From a virus, in the IMG/VR virus record IMGVR_UViG_3300007734_000661, positions 1 through 38,002 of that record: DNA of 38,002 nt. One strand, 5' to 3'. Made by a program: the position numbers and the translations under genes. Shown piece by piece: positions 1 to 5,555 of the stretch. The notes under the pieces are model-generated. The model made no database searches and was not told the DNA's origin. It worked only from the letters and a program-made list of their open reading frames with translations. Each line of letters starts with the position of its first letter. Position 1 is the stretch's first letter.

Positions 1-155
1 TCCTCTGTAACCTTCGCACACGCTTCGCGCTCTGCTGCTGCGACTAGGTTAACAAAACGCTCAAGCAAACCAACAAAACGCGGAGACAAATCCCACATTT
101 CTTCCAATCCCGCTTCTCGCGCCATGCGGATAATGTCATCTCTAGTCATAACCAT
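1..155 (-). CDS. Small hypothetical protein, DDIIRMAREAG family (3' end outside the window)
   Basis: Minus-strand gene whose 3' part is cut by the window edge. It starts M-V-M-T-R-D-D-I-I-R-M-A-R-E-A-G and nearly matches the complete gene at 36251-36487, differing in residue 2 (Val for Ala). Two in-frame ATGs are possible: 155, with a GAGG-type site upstream, and 149, which gives a classic ATGA overlap with the stop of the preceding gene. The family is a short, probably soluble protein that I remember from phages of Burkholderiales and freshwater bacteria; its function is unknown. A third relative is at 2172-2516. Confidence 0.7.
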   Translation of the reverse strand, partial: MVMTRDDIIRMAREAGLEEMWDLSPRFVGLLERFVNLVAAAEREACAKVTE

Positions 156-349
156 ATTCCCTCATCTCCTCTTGAGCCTAACTGCCATTGTTCCCTGCAA
201 TCTTTCTCTAGCAACTGAGCGACTCTATCTCCGCGTTTATTGCGGACAATAGACAGATATTCGATGGCTTTGTTTCTATCTTGAGTACGCCACTTCAATA
301 CCTGCCTTACTTCGCATCGATGTCTGTGCAGTTCGCTGTTATCAGGCAC
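146..349 (-). CDS. Small conserved phage protein with RHRCEVR motif
   Basis: A 67-residue, charged, soluble protein starting at GTG. The GTG shares eight bases (GTGCCTGA) with the stop of the methyltransferase upstream, so translation is probably coupled. It has an N-terminal HRHRCEVRQVLKWR segment and a central region rich in Lys/Arg/Asp. A second copy at 36478-36681 is nearly identical and there overlaps the helicase stop by the same eight bases. I remember short RHRCEVR proteins from proteobacterial phages but know no function. Its position at the end of the replication operon only suggests an accessory role. Confidence 0.75.
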   Translation of the reverse strand: MPDNSELHRHRCEVRQVLKWRTQDRNKAIEYLSIVRNKRGDRVAQLLEKDCREQWQLGSRGDEGIWL

Positions 350-1184
350 TTAGGATTCTCCACGCTGTTGCTGCACACAATGGAACTTGTCCATTTCCAA
401 TGGCTTTAAGTCTGTCCACCCTATCCACCATCCCATCAGCCACTCTGTCCACAGGGGGTTCAACTTGCCACCATTGTGCAGACCCGATACTTGCTCTCCA
501 AGATTCCCCTTGCCTCTGTCCCTCAATGCATGACGAGAGTCTTGTGCTTTTGGTGTCCCCCATCTGTGCATATTGCTGACTTGATCTCTCAGATTTGCCG
601 GTTTGCTGCGACCCGGTCTGGCTACAGTAGCTTCCCTCAATAAGGCTGCTTCCGATTTTGGCGGTAGTTTGTCCATTGTTGTTGGAGTTGCCCATTTTTC
701 CAACGATCCAGATTCTGTCTCGTCTATGGTTTGCACCAATGTCGGCAGCAGATATAACTCCCCACCGACTGTCATACCCCATTGCGGTAAGGTCTGCAAG
801 GACTCGTTCAAGTCCTCTAGTAACGAGCATTGGACTGTTCTCCACGAATGCGTATCTTGGTCGTACCTCGCTAATAATCCGTGCCATTTCTCGCCACATT
901 CCGCTTCGCTCTCCGTCAAGTCCATCTCCTTTTCCTGCAACTGAGATGTCTTGGCATGGAAACCCGCCAGATACAACGTCAACAATTCCTCTCCACGGCT
1001 TTCCGTTAAAGGTTTGAACGTCATCCCAAATCGGGAAAGGCGGGAGAACTTTGTCATTCTGTCTTGCGACAAGTACGCTTGCTGGATATGGTTCCCATTC
1101 AACGGCACAGACTGTTCGCCATCCGAGAAGTTTTCCCCCAAGTATTCCTCCACCAGCACCTGCGAAAAGAGCCAACTCATGCAC
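342..1184 (-). CDS. DNA (cytosine-5-)-methyltransferase
   Basis: A 280-residue C5 cytosine methyltransferase that would transfer a methyl group from S-adenosylmethionine to cytosine in DNA. Visible motifs in order: motif I LALFAGAGGG near the N-terminus, motif IV GGFPCQDIS with the catalytic Cys, motif VI ENSPML, motif VIII HRRDRIWIV, a short low-complexity Ser/Gln-rich target-recognition stretch, and the C-terminal RLKAIGNGQVP (motifs IX-X). I chose the GTG at 1184 because it gives an eight-base overlap (GTGCATGA) with the helicase stop; an in-frame GTG at 1223 would add 13 residues. No restriction enzyme is adjacent, so it is an orphan, probably for protection from host restriction or for regulation. 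The right-end copy of this locus lacks it. A second long frame (350-1180) lies inside it. Confidence 0.93.
   Translation of the reverse strand: MHELALFAGAGGGILGGKLLGWRTVCAVEWEPYPASVLVARQNDKVLPPFPIWDDVQTFNGKPWRGIVDVVSGGFPCQDISVAGKGDGLDGERSGMWREMARIISEVRPRYAFVENSPMLVTRGLERVLADLTAMGYDSRWGVISAADIGANHRRDRIWIVGKMGNSNNNGQTTAKIGSSLIEGSYCSQTGSQQTGKSERSSQQYAQMGDTKSTRLSSCIEGQRQGESWRASIGSAQWWQVEPPVDRVADGMVDRVDRLKAIGNGQVPLCAATAWRILSA
350..1180 (-). other. Full-length overlapping ORF in the +1 frame of the C5 methyltransferase
   Basis: The same strand stays open for 276 codons in another frame. Its ATG (1180) overlaps the helicase stop as ATGA, and its TAA (352-350) abuts the GTG of the next gene. The product would begin MSWLFSQVLVEEY and end with a Trp-rich block (LNPLWTEWLMGW, then GWTDLKPLEMDKF). 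I remember separately annotated environmental phage proteins with the same start and a closing GWTDLKPL..DKF block, so this frame may be a recurring overprinted gene, or a recurring artefact of the methyltransferase's composition. All recognised catalytic motifs are in the other frame, so I do not call this a confirmed gene. Confidence 0.35.
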
Positions 1185-2175
1185 GAAACGCTCCACGATT
1201 ATCAAAGTCAATCGGCTGACCACCTAGCGTCTCTATGAACTGCTGGCTGTTGTGCTCAAAGTACATCCCATAAAACTCCTCAGCCTCACCGTTACGCTGT
1301 TTCTGGCACATTAGGAACATATCCGGCTGCTTCTCGTCATAGTCCTCATTGTTCCTACGAGCGTTCTCCTTCTTTTTATTACGCCAGACTAGGAATACGT
1401 TATCCACCTGATCTGCAATGCTTCCAGAGCCCTTTAAATCTGTCTTGCCGGGCTGAATTTCCTCTGACTGCAACTTACGGATATGGTGAACCAGATGGAT
1501 GTGTACGTTATGGTCACGAGCTAATGCACATAACTCGTCAACAAATGACTTTTGCTCGTTTAATGAGTCCTCAGCCACCACACACTTCATTAATGAGTCA
1601 ATGAAAATATGCTTGATCCCCAATTCAACCGCACAGTATCGTGCCATTGCAATTGTTTTCTGTGGAGTCGTGCTGCCCTGCTGGTCGTAAAGATACAGAT
1701 TCTCATCGATAAAGTTGGTGAAGCGTCCTAAAAGCCCACGAATGTATCCTTCTTTGTCATGAGTTAATGGAATATTAATATTCTCACCTGCAAACTGCCT
1801 GAGCATCCTGACAATGGTAGTTACAGGTTTCATTTCATAGGAAGCAATGCATACCTTCTTATCCTGCTTTATCAATCCTAACGCTATCTGACCTGTTACA
1901 AGGCTCTTACCGCCTCCGTTAGACCCTGCATATACCGTAACCTCACCTAGCCTGAATTTAACGTCCTGATGCGTCTTAGACCACGGCATAACAGCATCGT
2001 CAGTCTTTTCAGGATCAACGTAATTCTGGTATATCTCATCAAGCCAGCTAGTAGCCGATTTAACCTGCGCCGACAAGTCTGAATTCTTTAAGTATTTCTC
2101 AACATCAATATCCTGAGACTTGATGATGTGACGATCTTCGTACAGCCGCTCCGCTACTTTCTGGATGTCCATCAC
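1177..2175 (-). CDS. DnaB-like replicative helicase (RecA-type ATPase), left copy
   Basis: A 332-residue protein made of the RecA-like motor of DnaB/gp4-type helicases, expected to unwind DNA at the phage fork. It shows Walker A GSNGGGKS at about 84-91, Walker B IFIDSL at about 190-195, a sensor-like HIHLVHHIRK at about 225-234, and DLKGSGSIADQ..N at about 247-260, typical of DnaB motif 4. A full DnaB N-terminal domain is missing; only about 75 residues precede the motor. It starts at GTG 2175 (GTGA overlap with the upstream stop) or the next ATG, 2172. The copy at 36674-37675 differs in the first ten residues and at six later positions. The primase zinc-finger gene lies two genes upstream. 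Confidence 0.92.
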   Translation of the reverse strand: MMDIQKVAERLYEDRHIIKSQDIDVEKYLKNSDLSAQVKSATSWLDEIYQNYVDPEKTDDAVMPWSKTHQDVKFRLGEVTVYAGSNGGGKSLVTGQIALGLIKQDKKVCIASYEMKPVTTIVRMLRQFAGENINIPLTHDKEGYIRGLLGRFTNFIDENLYLYDQQGSTTPQKTIAMARYCAVELGIKHIFIDSLMKCVVAEDSLNEQKSFVDELCALARDHNVHIHLVHHIRKLQSEEIQPGKTDLKGSGSIADQVDNVFLVWRNKKKENARRNNEDYDEKQPDMFLMCQKQRNGEAEEFYGMYFEHNSQQFIETLGGQPIDFDNRGAFRA

Positions 2176-2516
2176 TGACCCCTTGCACGGATAGCTTCAG
2201 CACAATCTAAATGGTCTTTGTATACATACTCACTACAATCATCGGTAATTTGTATTAGGTCTATTGGTTCCTCACACAACTTCGCACAAGCCTCGCGCTC
2301 GGCTGCTACGACTGTTTCTAATGCGTGTTTTGCGGCAAGTGAAACTAATTCAGGATAGCTTTTTGCAAGAATATGTTTAGTAATTAGATTGGCAAAGTGT
2401 TCAAGTTCATCGTCAAAATTTTCGTAGGCATACCTTATGTTCGTTTCATCACAAGCTGAATAAATTTTCTGTAATCCTGCCTCCCGCACCATGCGGATAA
2501 TGTCATCTCTATTCAT
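2172..2516 (-). CDS. Small hypothetical protein, DDIIRM(V/A)REAG family, extended member
   Basis: A 114-residue protein related to the 36251-36487 product. Both share the N-terminal RDDIIRM(V/A)REAGL, a central AAEREACAK stretch and the C-terminal AIRARGQ; this member has about 35 extra residues in the middle. The start shares ATGA with the primase-like stop and the end shares GTGA with the helicase start, so it sits tightly in the operon. The right-end copy of this locus lacks the gene, and the primase-like gene there joins the helicase directly. Function unknown. Confidence 0.8.
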   Translation of the reverse strand: MNRDDIIRMVREAGLQKIYSACDETNIRYAYENFDDELEHFANLITKHILAKSYPELVSLAAKHALETVVAAEREACAKLCEEPIDLIQITDDCSEYVYKDHLDCAEAIRARGQ

Positions 2517-2914
2517 ATATTTTTCACAGCCTCCATTATTCTAGTTTGTGCAACTTTCATCCTAGCTCTATCTTCTTCCGATAGTGGTAGTCCTTGACTC
2601 ATCGTATAAGCTGCTACGCTTACTACCCATGCTTCGAATTCGATAACGCGAAGCAAGTCTGTAGCATAATACTTTCTCTTAACTGGAGGCAAGTCTTTCT
2701 TTGTGTCTGGAAACAAATCACCAATTTCCATACCAATTGCGCCCATTATTTCTTGAACGCTACAGTTAGCAAAGCACTTCATTAGGATACGACCATCATC
2801 TAATTCTCTGATCGCTAGGCTAGGACTCTTATCTCCATGAGCAGGACAGCAAGCCGTATATGCTCCGTTACGACCTTTAACTTTCTCTAGTCGGGTTAGT
2901 ATGTTATCTATCAT
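2513..2914 (-). CDS. Stand-alone primase-type (CHC2-like) zinc-finger protein, left copy
   Basis: A 133-residue protein from ATG 2914, which overlaps the upstream stop as ATGA; an in-frame GTG at 2920 is also possible. The N-terminal half matches the zinc-binding domain of DnaG/gp4 primases: CCPAHGDKSPSL, then KCFANCSVQEIMGAIG and GDLFP, with Cys/His/Cys/Cys ligands. No TOPRIM or polymerase domain follows; the rest is a short alpha-helical segment. It may recognise template DNA or help load the helicase encoded downstream, but cannot make primers by itself. The right-end copy (37665-38002) is cut by the window edge. Confidence 0.85.
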   Translation of the reverse strand: MIDNILTRLEKVKGRNGAYTACCPAHGDKSPSLAIRELDDGRILMKCFANCSVQEIMGAIGMEIGDLFPDTKKDLPPVKRKYYATDLLRVIEFEAWVVSVAAYTMSQGLPLSEEDRARMKVAQTRIMEAVKNI

Positions 2915-3543
2915 TTCCACCCCATAATTGGCTTTTGAGTGGTTACAACTTCATCTTCCCATCGTTTAGCGTTAAGCCATGTAGCTGGATTAGGTATGAA
3001 CTGCTTTTCAGTCTCAGATAGCTTTTGATCCTTAATTGCTTTAAGCATCTTTGTAAAAAGTATGTCATCTAGCTTTATTTTTCTCCAAGCTGATATAGCA
3101 TCTTCTTTAGCTACTTTCTTAGGGTATGCTTTCCAAAACTCTCCAAAGTAATCTCTGGTAGTCTCTGTATTAGAGACATTGCCATTTTGGGGCTTCCGAT
3201 TACCCCATTTTGGTGGAATCGACTCAAGGTCTAATTTTTCATAATTAATCCTGTAATACATTGTTTTATCAAAAGAATTTGGAGATTTCTGTTCTGCTAT
3301 CAACACGCCAGATTCACGCAAATTCTGCAGATGACGAAATATTGTATTTTCAGACCAAAATGGGAATTGCTTTTGCCATTCCTTAACTGTGTTATATATC
3401 CAGCAATAACCATCATCTAATGGTCTAACTCTTTGTGACCAATAATGAATTTGCTGAACTAACATTGCTTCACATAATCCAATACGAACAGCTAACGATG
3501 GCAATACTTGTAATGGTGGCTCATCAATAAGTAATTTACTCAT
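2911..3543 (-). CDS. Winged-helix replication initiator / helicase-loader-like protein
   Basis: A 210-residue protein. The N-terminal half (MSKLLIDEPPLQVLPSLAV, later WSENTIFRHLQNLRESGVL) looks like the winged-helix domain of phage replication proteins of the lambda O/DnaD type. The C-terminal half has FWKAYPKKVAKEDAISAWRK and FIPNPATWLNAKRWEDE, a pattern common at the end of phage replication proteins that contact the helicase. ATG 3543 overlaps the HNH stop (ATGAGTAA). It is followed by the primase-like and helicase genes, so origin recognition or helicase loading is the likely role. Confidence 0.78.
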   Translation of the reverse strand: MSKLLIDEPPLQVLPSLAVRIGLCEAMLVQQIHYWSQRVRPLDDGYCWIYNTVKEWQKQFPFWSENTIFRHLQNLRESGVLIAEQKSPNSFDKTMYYRINYEKLDLESIPPKWGNRKPQNGNVSNTETTRDYFGEFWKAYPKKVAKEDAISAWRKIKLDDILFTKMLKAIKDQKLSETEKQFIPNPATWLNAKRWEDEVVTTQKPIMGWK

Positions 3544-4045
3544 AATCACCACCGTTTACATCAAATTTACCGCGATATAAATCTAATGCTACTTCTTTAT
3601 CAGAAGATAAATTTATTATGTTATCAACAATATGATTATGATATTTAGGATTAACAGTATTAATAATTGAAGCAATAACTCCTATGTTTGAAAAATCAGA
3701 TATGTAAGAAGAATTGTTATTTAAAACATATTTTGCATTTATATTGTCACTAACATATCCTTTTAATAAATTAAAAATTTCATATATATCAGAGTAACTA
3801 ATAATAGTTTTTATAGCGTCAAGCATTTCGTGCATATCACCGTGGCATTTATTACATAAAACTTCTAATTGTTCATTCTCATATTCCCACGGATTTCTAC
3901 CCTTAATATATTGCTTATGGTGAACCTGTAGTTGATTGTCTTTATTTCCACAATTAGCGCATTCCCAATTAGCTAACTCTAAATTCTCTAACCTCTTTTT
4001 TTGCCATAGCGGACTTTTTAATAACTCAAAATAATTATTGCTCAT
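3536..4045 (-). CDS. HNH endonuclease (probable free-standing homing nuclease)
   Basis: A 169-residue protein with an N-terminal HNH fold: CANCG, then LQVHHKQYIKGRNPWEYENE, then LCNKCHGDMHE. The two CxxC pairs suggest a structural zinc, and the HH of the second block is the likely catalytic core. The rest is Asn/Ile-rich and unrecognised. The gene is clearly more AT-rich than its neighbours, as is common for homing nucleases that spread between phages. A GGAG site precedes the ATG. A terminator-like three-way junction (4064-4139) lies just upstream on the same strand. Confidence 0.85.
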   Translation of the reverse strand: MSNNYFELLKSPLWQKKRLENLELANWECANCGNKDNQLQVHHKQYIKGRNPWEYENEQLEVLCNKCHGDMHEMLDAIKTIISYSDIYEIFNLLKGYVSDNINAKYVLNNNSSYISDFSNIGVIASIINTVNPKYHNHIVDNIINLSSDKEVALDLYRGKFDVNGGDYE

Positions 4046-4063
4046 GCTTTCTCCAAATGAAAA

Positions 4064-4139
4064 AAGCCCTAGGAGAGACTCTCACCGATTAAGGTGTTGG
4101 CAGACTGGTAGGTAACCAGCAGAGTCCCTTCTAGGGCTT
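4064..4139 (-). terminator. Three-way-junction RNA ending in a U-tract (terminator or attenuator)
   Basis: The outer arms 4064-4072 (aagccctag) and 4131-4139 (ctagggctt) form 9 bp, followed after a small imperfect stretch by 4077-4082/4121-4126 (6 bp). Two hairpins sit inside: 4083-4096 (cacc/ggtg) and 4105-4119 (ctggt/accag). Read on the minus strand the element ends in CTTTTTT, so it looks like an intrinsic terminator for transcripts entering from 4656, before the HNH and replication genes. With these genes downstream, it may act as an attenuator. The branched shape is unusual for a plain terminator. Confidence 0.7.
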
Positions 4140-4169
4140 ACCTTATACGCGCTGCCAAGCACGTCATTA

Positions 4170-4268
4170 CTATAGCGTAACCTGCCTATTGCTGCAAGTA
4201 CGGCATATTTCTGAAGTCCTGAACTGTATAGCACTTCTTGTCTGCTTGCAACTAGGACATTTCTTCAT
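4170..4268 (-). CDS. Mini zinc-ribbon protein (32 aa)
   Basis: A short frame of 32 residues starting MKKCPSCKQTRSAIQFR and containing a second pair, ICRTC, near the end. The two CxxC pairs about 17 residues apart fit a treble-clef or zinc-ribbon knuckle. It begins a few bases after the winged-helix gene on the same strand and is followed by the structured terminator-like element. No strong ribosome site is visible. Function unknown; a small nucleic-acid-binding or regulatory protein is an inference. Confidence 0.5.
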   Translation of the reverse strand: MKKCPSCKQTRSAIQFRTSEICRTCSNRQVTL

Positions 4269-4275
4269 AGAGAAG

Positions 4276-4656
4276 TTATAGATCGTTTTTACTTTGGTAG
4301 CGGACGTTTGATTTGCAGGTTTTGAAACTTCGTCTTTCAATTGGCTGACCTCGTGGACTAACGGTAGGTGGGAACGTCTGTAATGGCTTAAACGGTACTG
4401 GCTCTCTAGGAGGAACTAGATTCTTATCTTCCTCAAATTTAGCTGGAGTATCTTTATAAATAGGAAAGAATACATCACCTATTTGCTTAATACACTTGTA
4501 CCTGACCAATTTTCTCAGTTCTGTGGTCATATCCCAACTGTTAGCAAAGTTCATCATTCCATGCTTTTGGATGATCCTTTCGACCGTAATTCCGCCAGAA
4601 TTGTTAACAATTTCGATAAATTCAGCCCTGCGACTACCTATTCTTGGTACGTACAT
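4276..4656 (-). CDS. Putative winged-helix DNA-binding protein
   Basis: A 126-residue protein from ATG 4656. An upstream in-frame TTG at 4728 would place the coding start inside the promoter region, so I reject it. The N-terminal half has a helix-turn-helix-like stretch (EFIEIVNNSGGITVERIIQ, then TTELRKLVRYKCIKQIGDVFF) resembling a winged helix. The C-terminal 50 residues are Pro/Arg-rich and probably disordered. It is the first minus-strand gene at the divergent promoter region, so it may control it; this is inferred from position. No good Shine-Dalgarno is seen. Confidence 0.6.
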   Translation of the reverse strand: MYVPRIGSRRAEFIEIVNNSGGITVERIIQKHGMMNFANSWDMTTELRKLVRYKCIKQIGDVFFPIYKDTPAKFEEDKNLVPPREPVPFKPLQTFPPTVSPRGQPIERRSFKTCKSNVRYQSKNDL

Positions 4657-4675
4657 AAAATAATTTCTAAAGTTG

Positions 4676-4702
4676 TTGACAGACAATATTACATCGTTTA
4701 AT
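4676..4702 (+). promoter_or_regulatory. Early rightward sigma70-like promoter
   Basis: A perfect -35 TTGACA (4676-4681) and a TTTAAT -10 (4697-4702, 5 of 6 to consensus) separated by 15 bases. It would start transcription about 35 bases before the first plus-strand gene, which has an AGGAGA ribosome site. The spacer is two bases shorter than ideal. It overlaps a leftward promoter candidate and a dyad. Confidence 0.6.
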
Positions 4703-4706
4703 GTTG
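4684..4706. promoter_or_regulatory. Operator-like dyad covering both -10 boxes
   Basis: Imperfect palindrome CAATATTA-N7-TAATGTTG; the arms match at 7 of 8 positions. Its centre lies between the leftward and rightward -10 boxes, so one bound dimer could block both promoters. Candidate binders are the XRE protein (6541-6735) and the winged-helix protein (4276-4656). Confidence 0.45.
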
Positions 4707-4717
4707 AACCGTAGCAA
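4688..4717 (-). promoter_or_regulatory. Early leftward sigma70-like promoter candidate
   Basis: On the minus strand, TTGCTA (4717-4712) and TGTAAT (4693-4688, 5 of 6) are separated by 18 bases. It lies just ahead of the ATG at 4656 and lies across the rightward promoter, so the two could not easily be occupied together. Weaker than the rightward promoter. Confidence 0.4.
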
Positions 4718-4745
4718 CACAATATCAACCCACTAGGAGAATACT

Positions 4746-5078
4746 ATGAATCGCTCAGACCTTGAAGAAGATTTAATGTCATCACTAACTCGCAACCCAC
4801 ATGAGTTAGTTCAGCCTTACCAACTTGGTAAAAATAAGTTTAGCAAACCAATGGACGCAGATTACGCTAGAGAATGTTTAGCTGAGTTTATCGCCTATAT
4901 TTGCGATAGTGACTTTCCAGATGATGTAGTACGCCACAGACTAAAAAATTACATAGCAACTATTGTAGAGAATCGTATTGAGGAAATTGGCTACGATGAT
5001 CCAGTAGAGGACGGATGGGCAAGAGCAGATTACGAAATTCAATTACGCAAGGATCAATCACTAGAAGGCTATTTATGA
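4746..5078 (+). CDS. Early hypothetical protein
   Basis: A 110-residue acidic protein, first gene after the rightward promoter, with a good ribosome site (ctaggagaatact before ATG). No transmembrane segment or Cys pairs. The centre (YARECLAEFIAYICD, then DDVVRHRLKNYIATIVE) is probably alpha-helical. I do not recognise the family. Its first-expressed position suggests a host-takeover or regulatory role, which is inference only. The stop overlaps the next start as ATGA. Confidence 0.75.
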   Translation: MNRSDLEEDLMSSLTRNPHELVQPYQLGKNKFSKPMDADYARECLAEFIAYICDSDFPDDVVRHRLKNYIATIVENRIEEIGYDDPVEDGWARADYEIQLRKDQSLEGYL

Positions 5079-5284
5079 AAACTAATATGCACAATTGGGA
5101 AATAGCTGAAATTGTCTATGCCTTGCGGCTGCTAACTGACAACTTATACGCAAAAGAGCTAGACAATAAACTTAACGATAAAGAGAAAGAAATATTTAAT
5201 ATAGCTTGTGAAGCATTACTGGTCGCACCACGCGAAATTCACGAACTTGTTAATATTTTAGAATCGAATGATAACTATGAATAA
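5075..5284 (+). CDS. Early hypothetical protein
   Basis: A 69-residue protein from the ATG at 5075, which shares ATGA with the upstream stop. It is mostly alpha-helical and charged (NWEIAEIVYALRLLTDNLYA, then KEKEIFNIACEALLVAPRE). No recognised family, signal peptide or membrane segment. Its 3' end overlaps the next small gene by eight bases. Confidence 0.7.
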   Translation: MKTNMHNWEIAEIVYALRLLTDNLYAKELDNKLNDKEKEIFNIACEALLVAPREIHELVNILESNDNYE

Positions 5285-5375
5285 ATTGCTCAACACTAAT
5301 GATTTTTTTGCTCACCATCCAATAATTTGTGGTGTAATAGTGCTTCTACTCTACATTTTGGCTTGCTCAATATGA
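5277..5375 (+). CDS. Small membrane protein (32 aa)
   Basis: A frame of 32 residues starting MNKLLNTNDFFAHHP and ending in a single hydrophobic helix, IICGVIVLLLYILACSI. It is locked between neighbours: its ATG overlaps the previous stop by eight bases (ATGAATAA) and its stop shares ATGA with the next start at 5372. Such chained overlaps support real translation. It probably inserts in the inner membrane; function unknown. Confidence 0.6.
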   Translation: MNKLLNTNDFFAHHPIICGVIVLLLYILACSI

Positions 5376-5542
5376 CCGATGAAAAGAACATTTTGTATAA
5401 AAAGGACTACGTTACGGCTGTTAAAACGGACATTCGTAAGACTTTTGCTAAATTTAGAAAGGAGCAAAAACAGACTCAGAAAATATCAACTATTGAGAAA
5501 ACACAACCTACCAATATTGTTCAGTATAAAAAATTCAGATAA
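5372..5542 (+). CDS. Small basic hypothetical protein
   Basis: A 56-residue, strongly Lys-rich protein from ATG 5372 (ATGA overlap with the upstream small gene). It contains DIRKTFAKFRKEQKQTQK and ends VQYKKFR. The charge suggests nucleic-acid contact, but no fold is recognisable. It lies directly before the ERF recombinase gene. An upstream in-frame start at 5327 would overlap the membrane protein fully and is less likely. Confidence 0.6.
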   Translation: MTDEKNILYKKDYVTAVKTDIRKTFAKFRKEQKQTQKISTIEKTQPTNIVQYKKFR

Positions 5543-5555
5543 ATAGGAAATTACT

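Larger units (their letters stand above)
1..2848. repeat. Left copy of diverged terminal repeat (long form)
   Basis: This segment is homologous to 36334-38002 in the same orientation. Base 1 lines up with 36334, and the last bases of the window line up with about 2829-2848. The first 150 bases differ at about one position, while the helicase and primase parts carry scattered, mostly synonymous changes. The left copy is about 1.18 kb longer because it holds two extra genes: the C5 methyltransferase (342-1184) and a small gene (2172-2516). The pattern fits contig ends derived from two co-occurring variants of one circular or terminally redundant genome. A genuine duplication is the alternative. 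Confidence 0.9.

Noticed and set aside
603-1238. Plus-strand frames across the methyltransferase
   Set aside because: They lie opposite a gene with complete catalytic motifs and show no ribosome site or family features.
4064-4139. tRNA gene
   Set aside because: The branched fold lacks a seven-base anticodon loop, a T-loop sequence and the right stem lengths.
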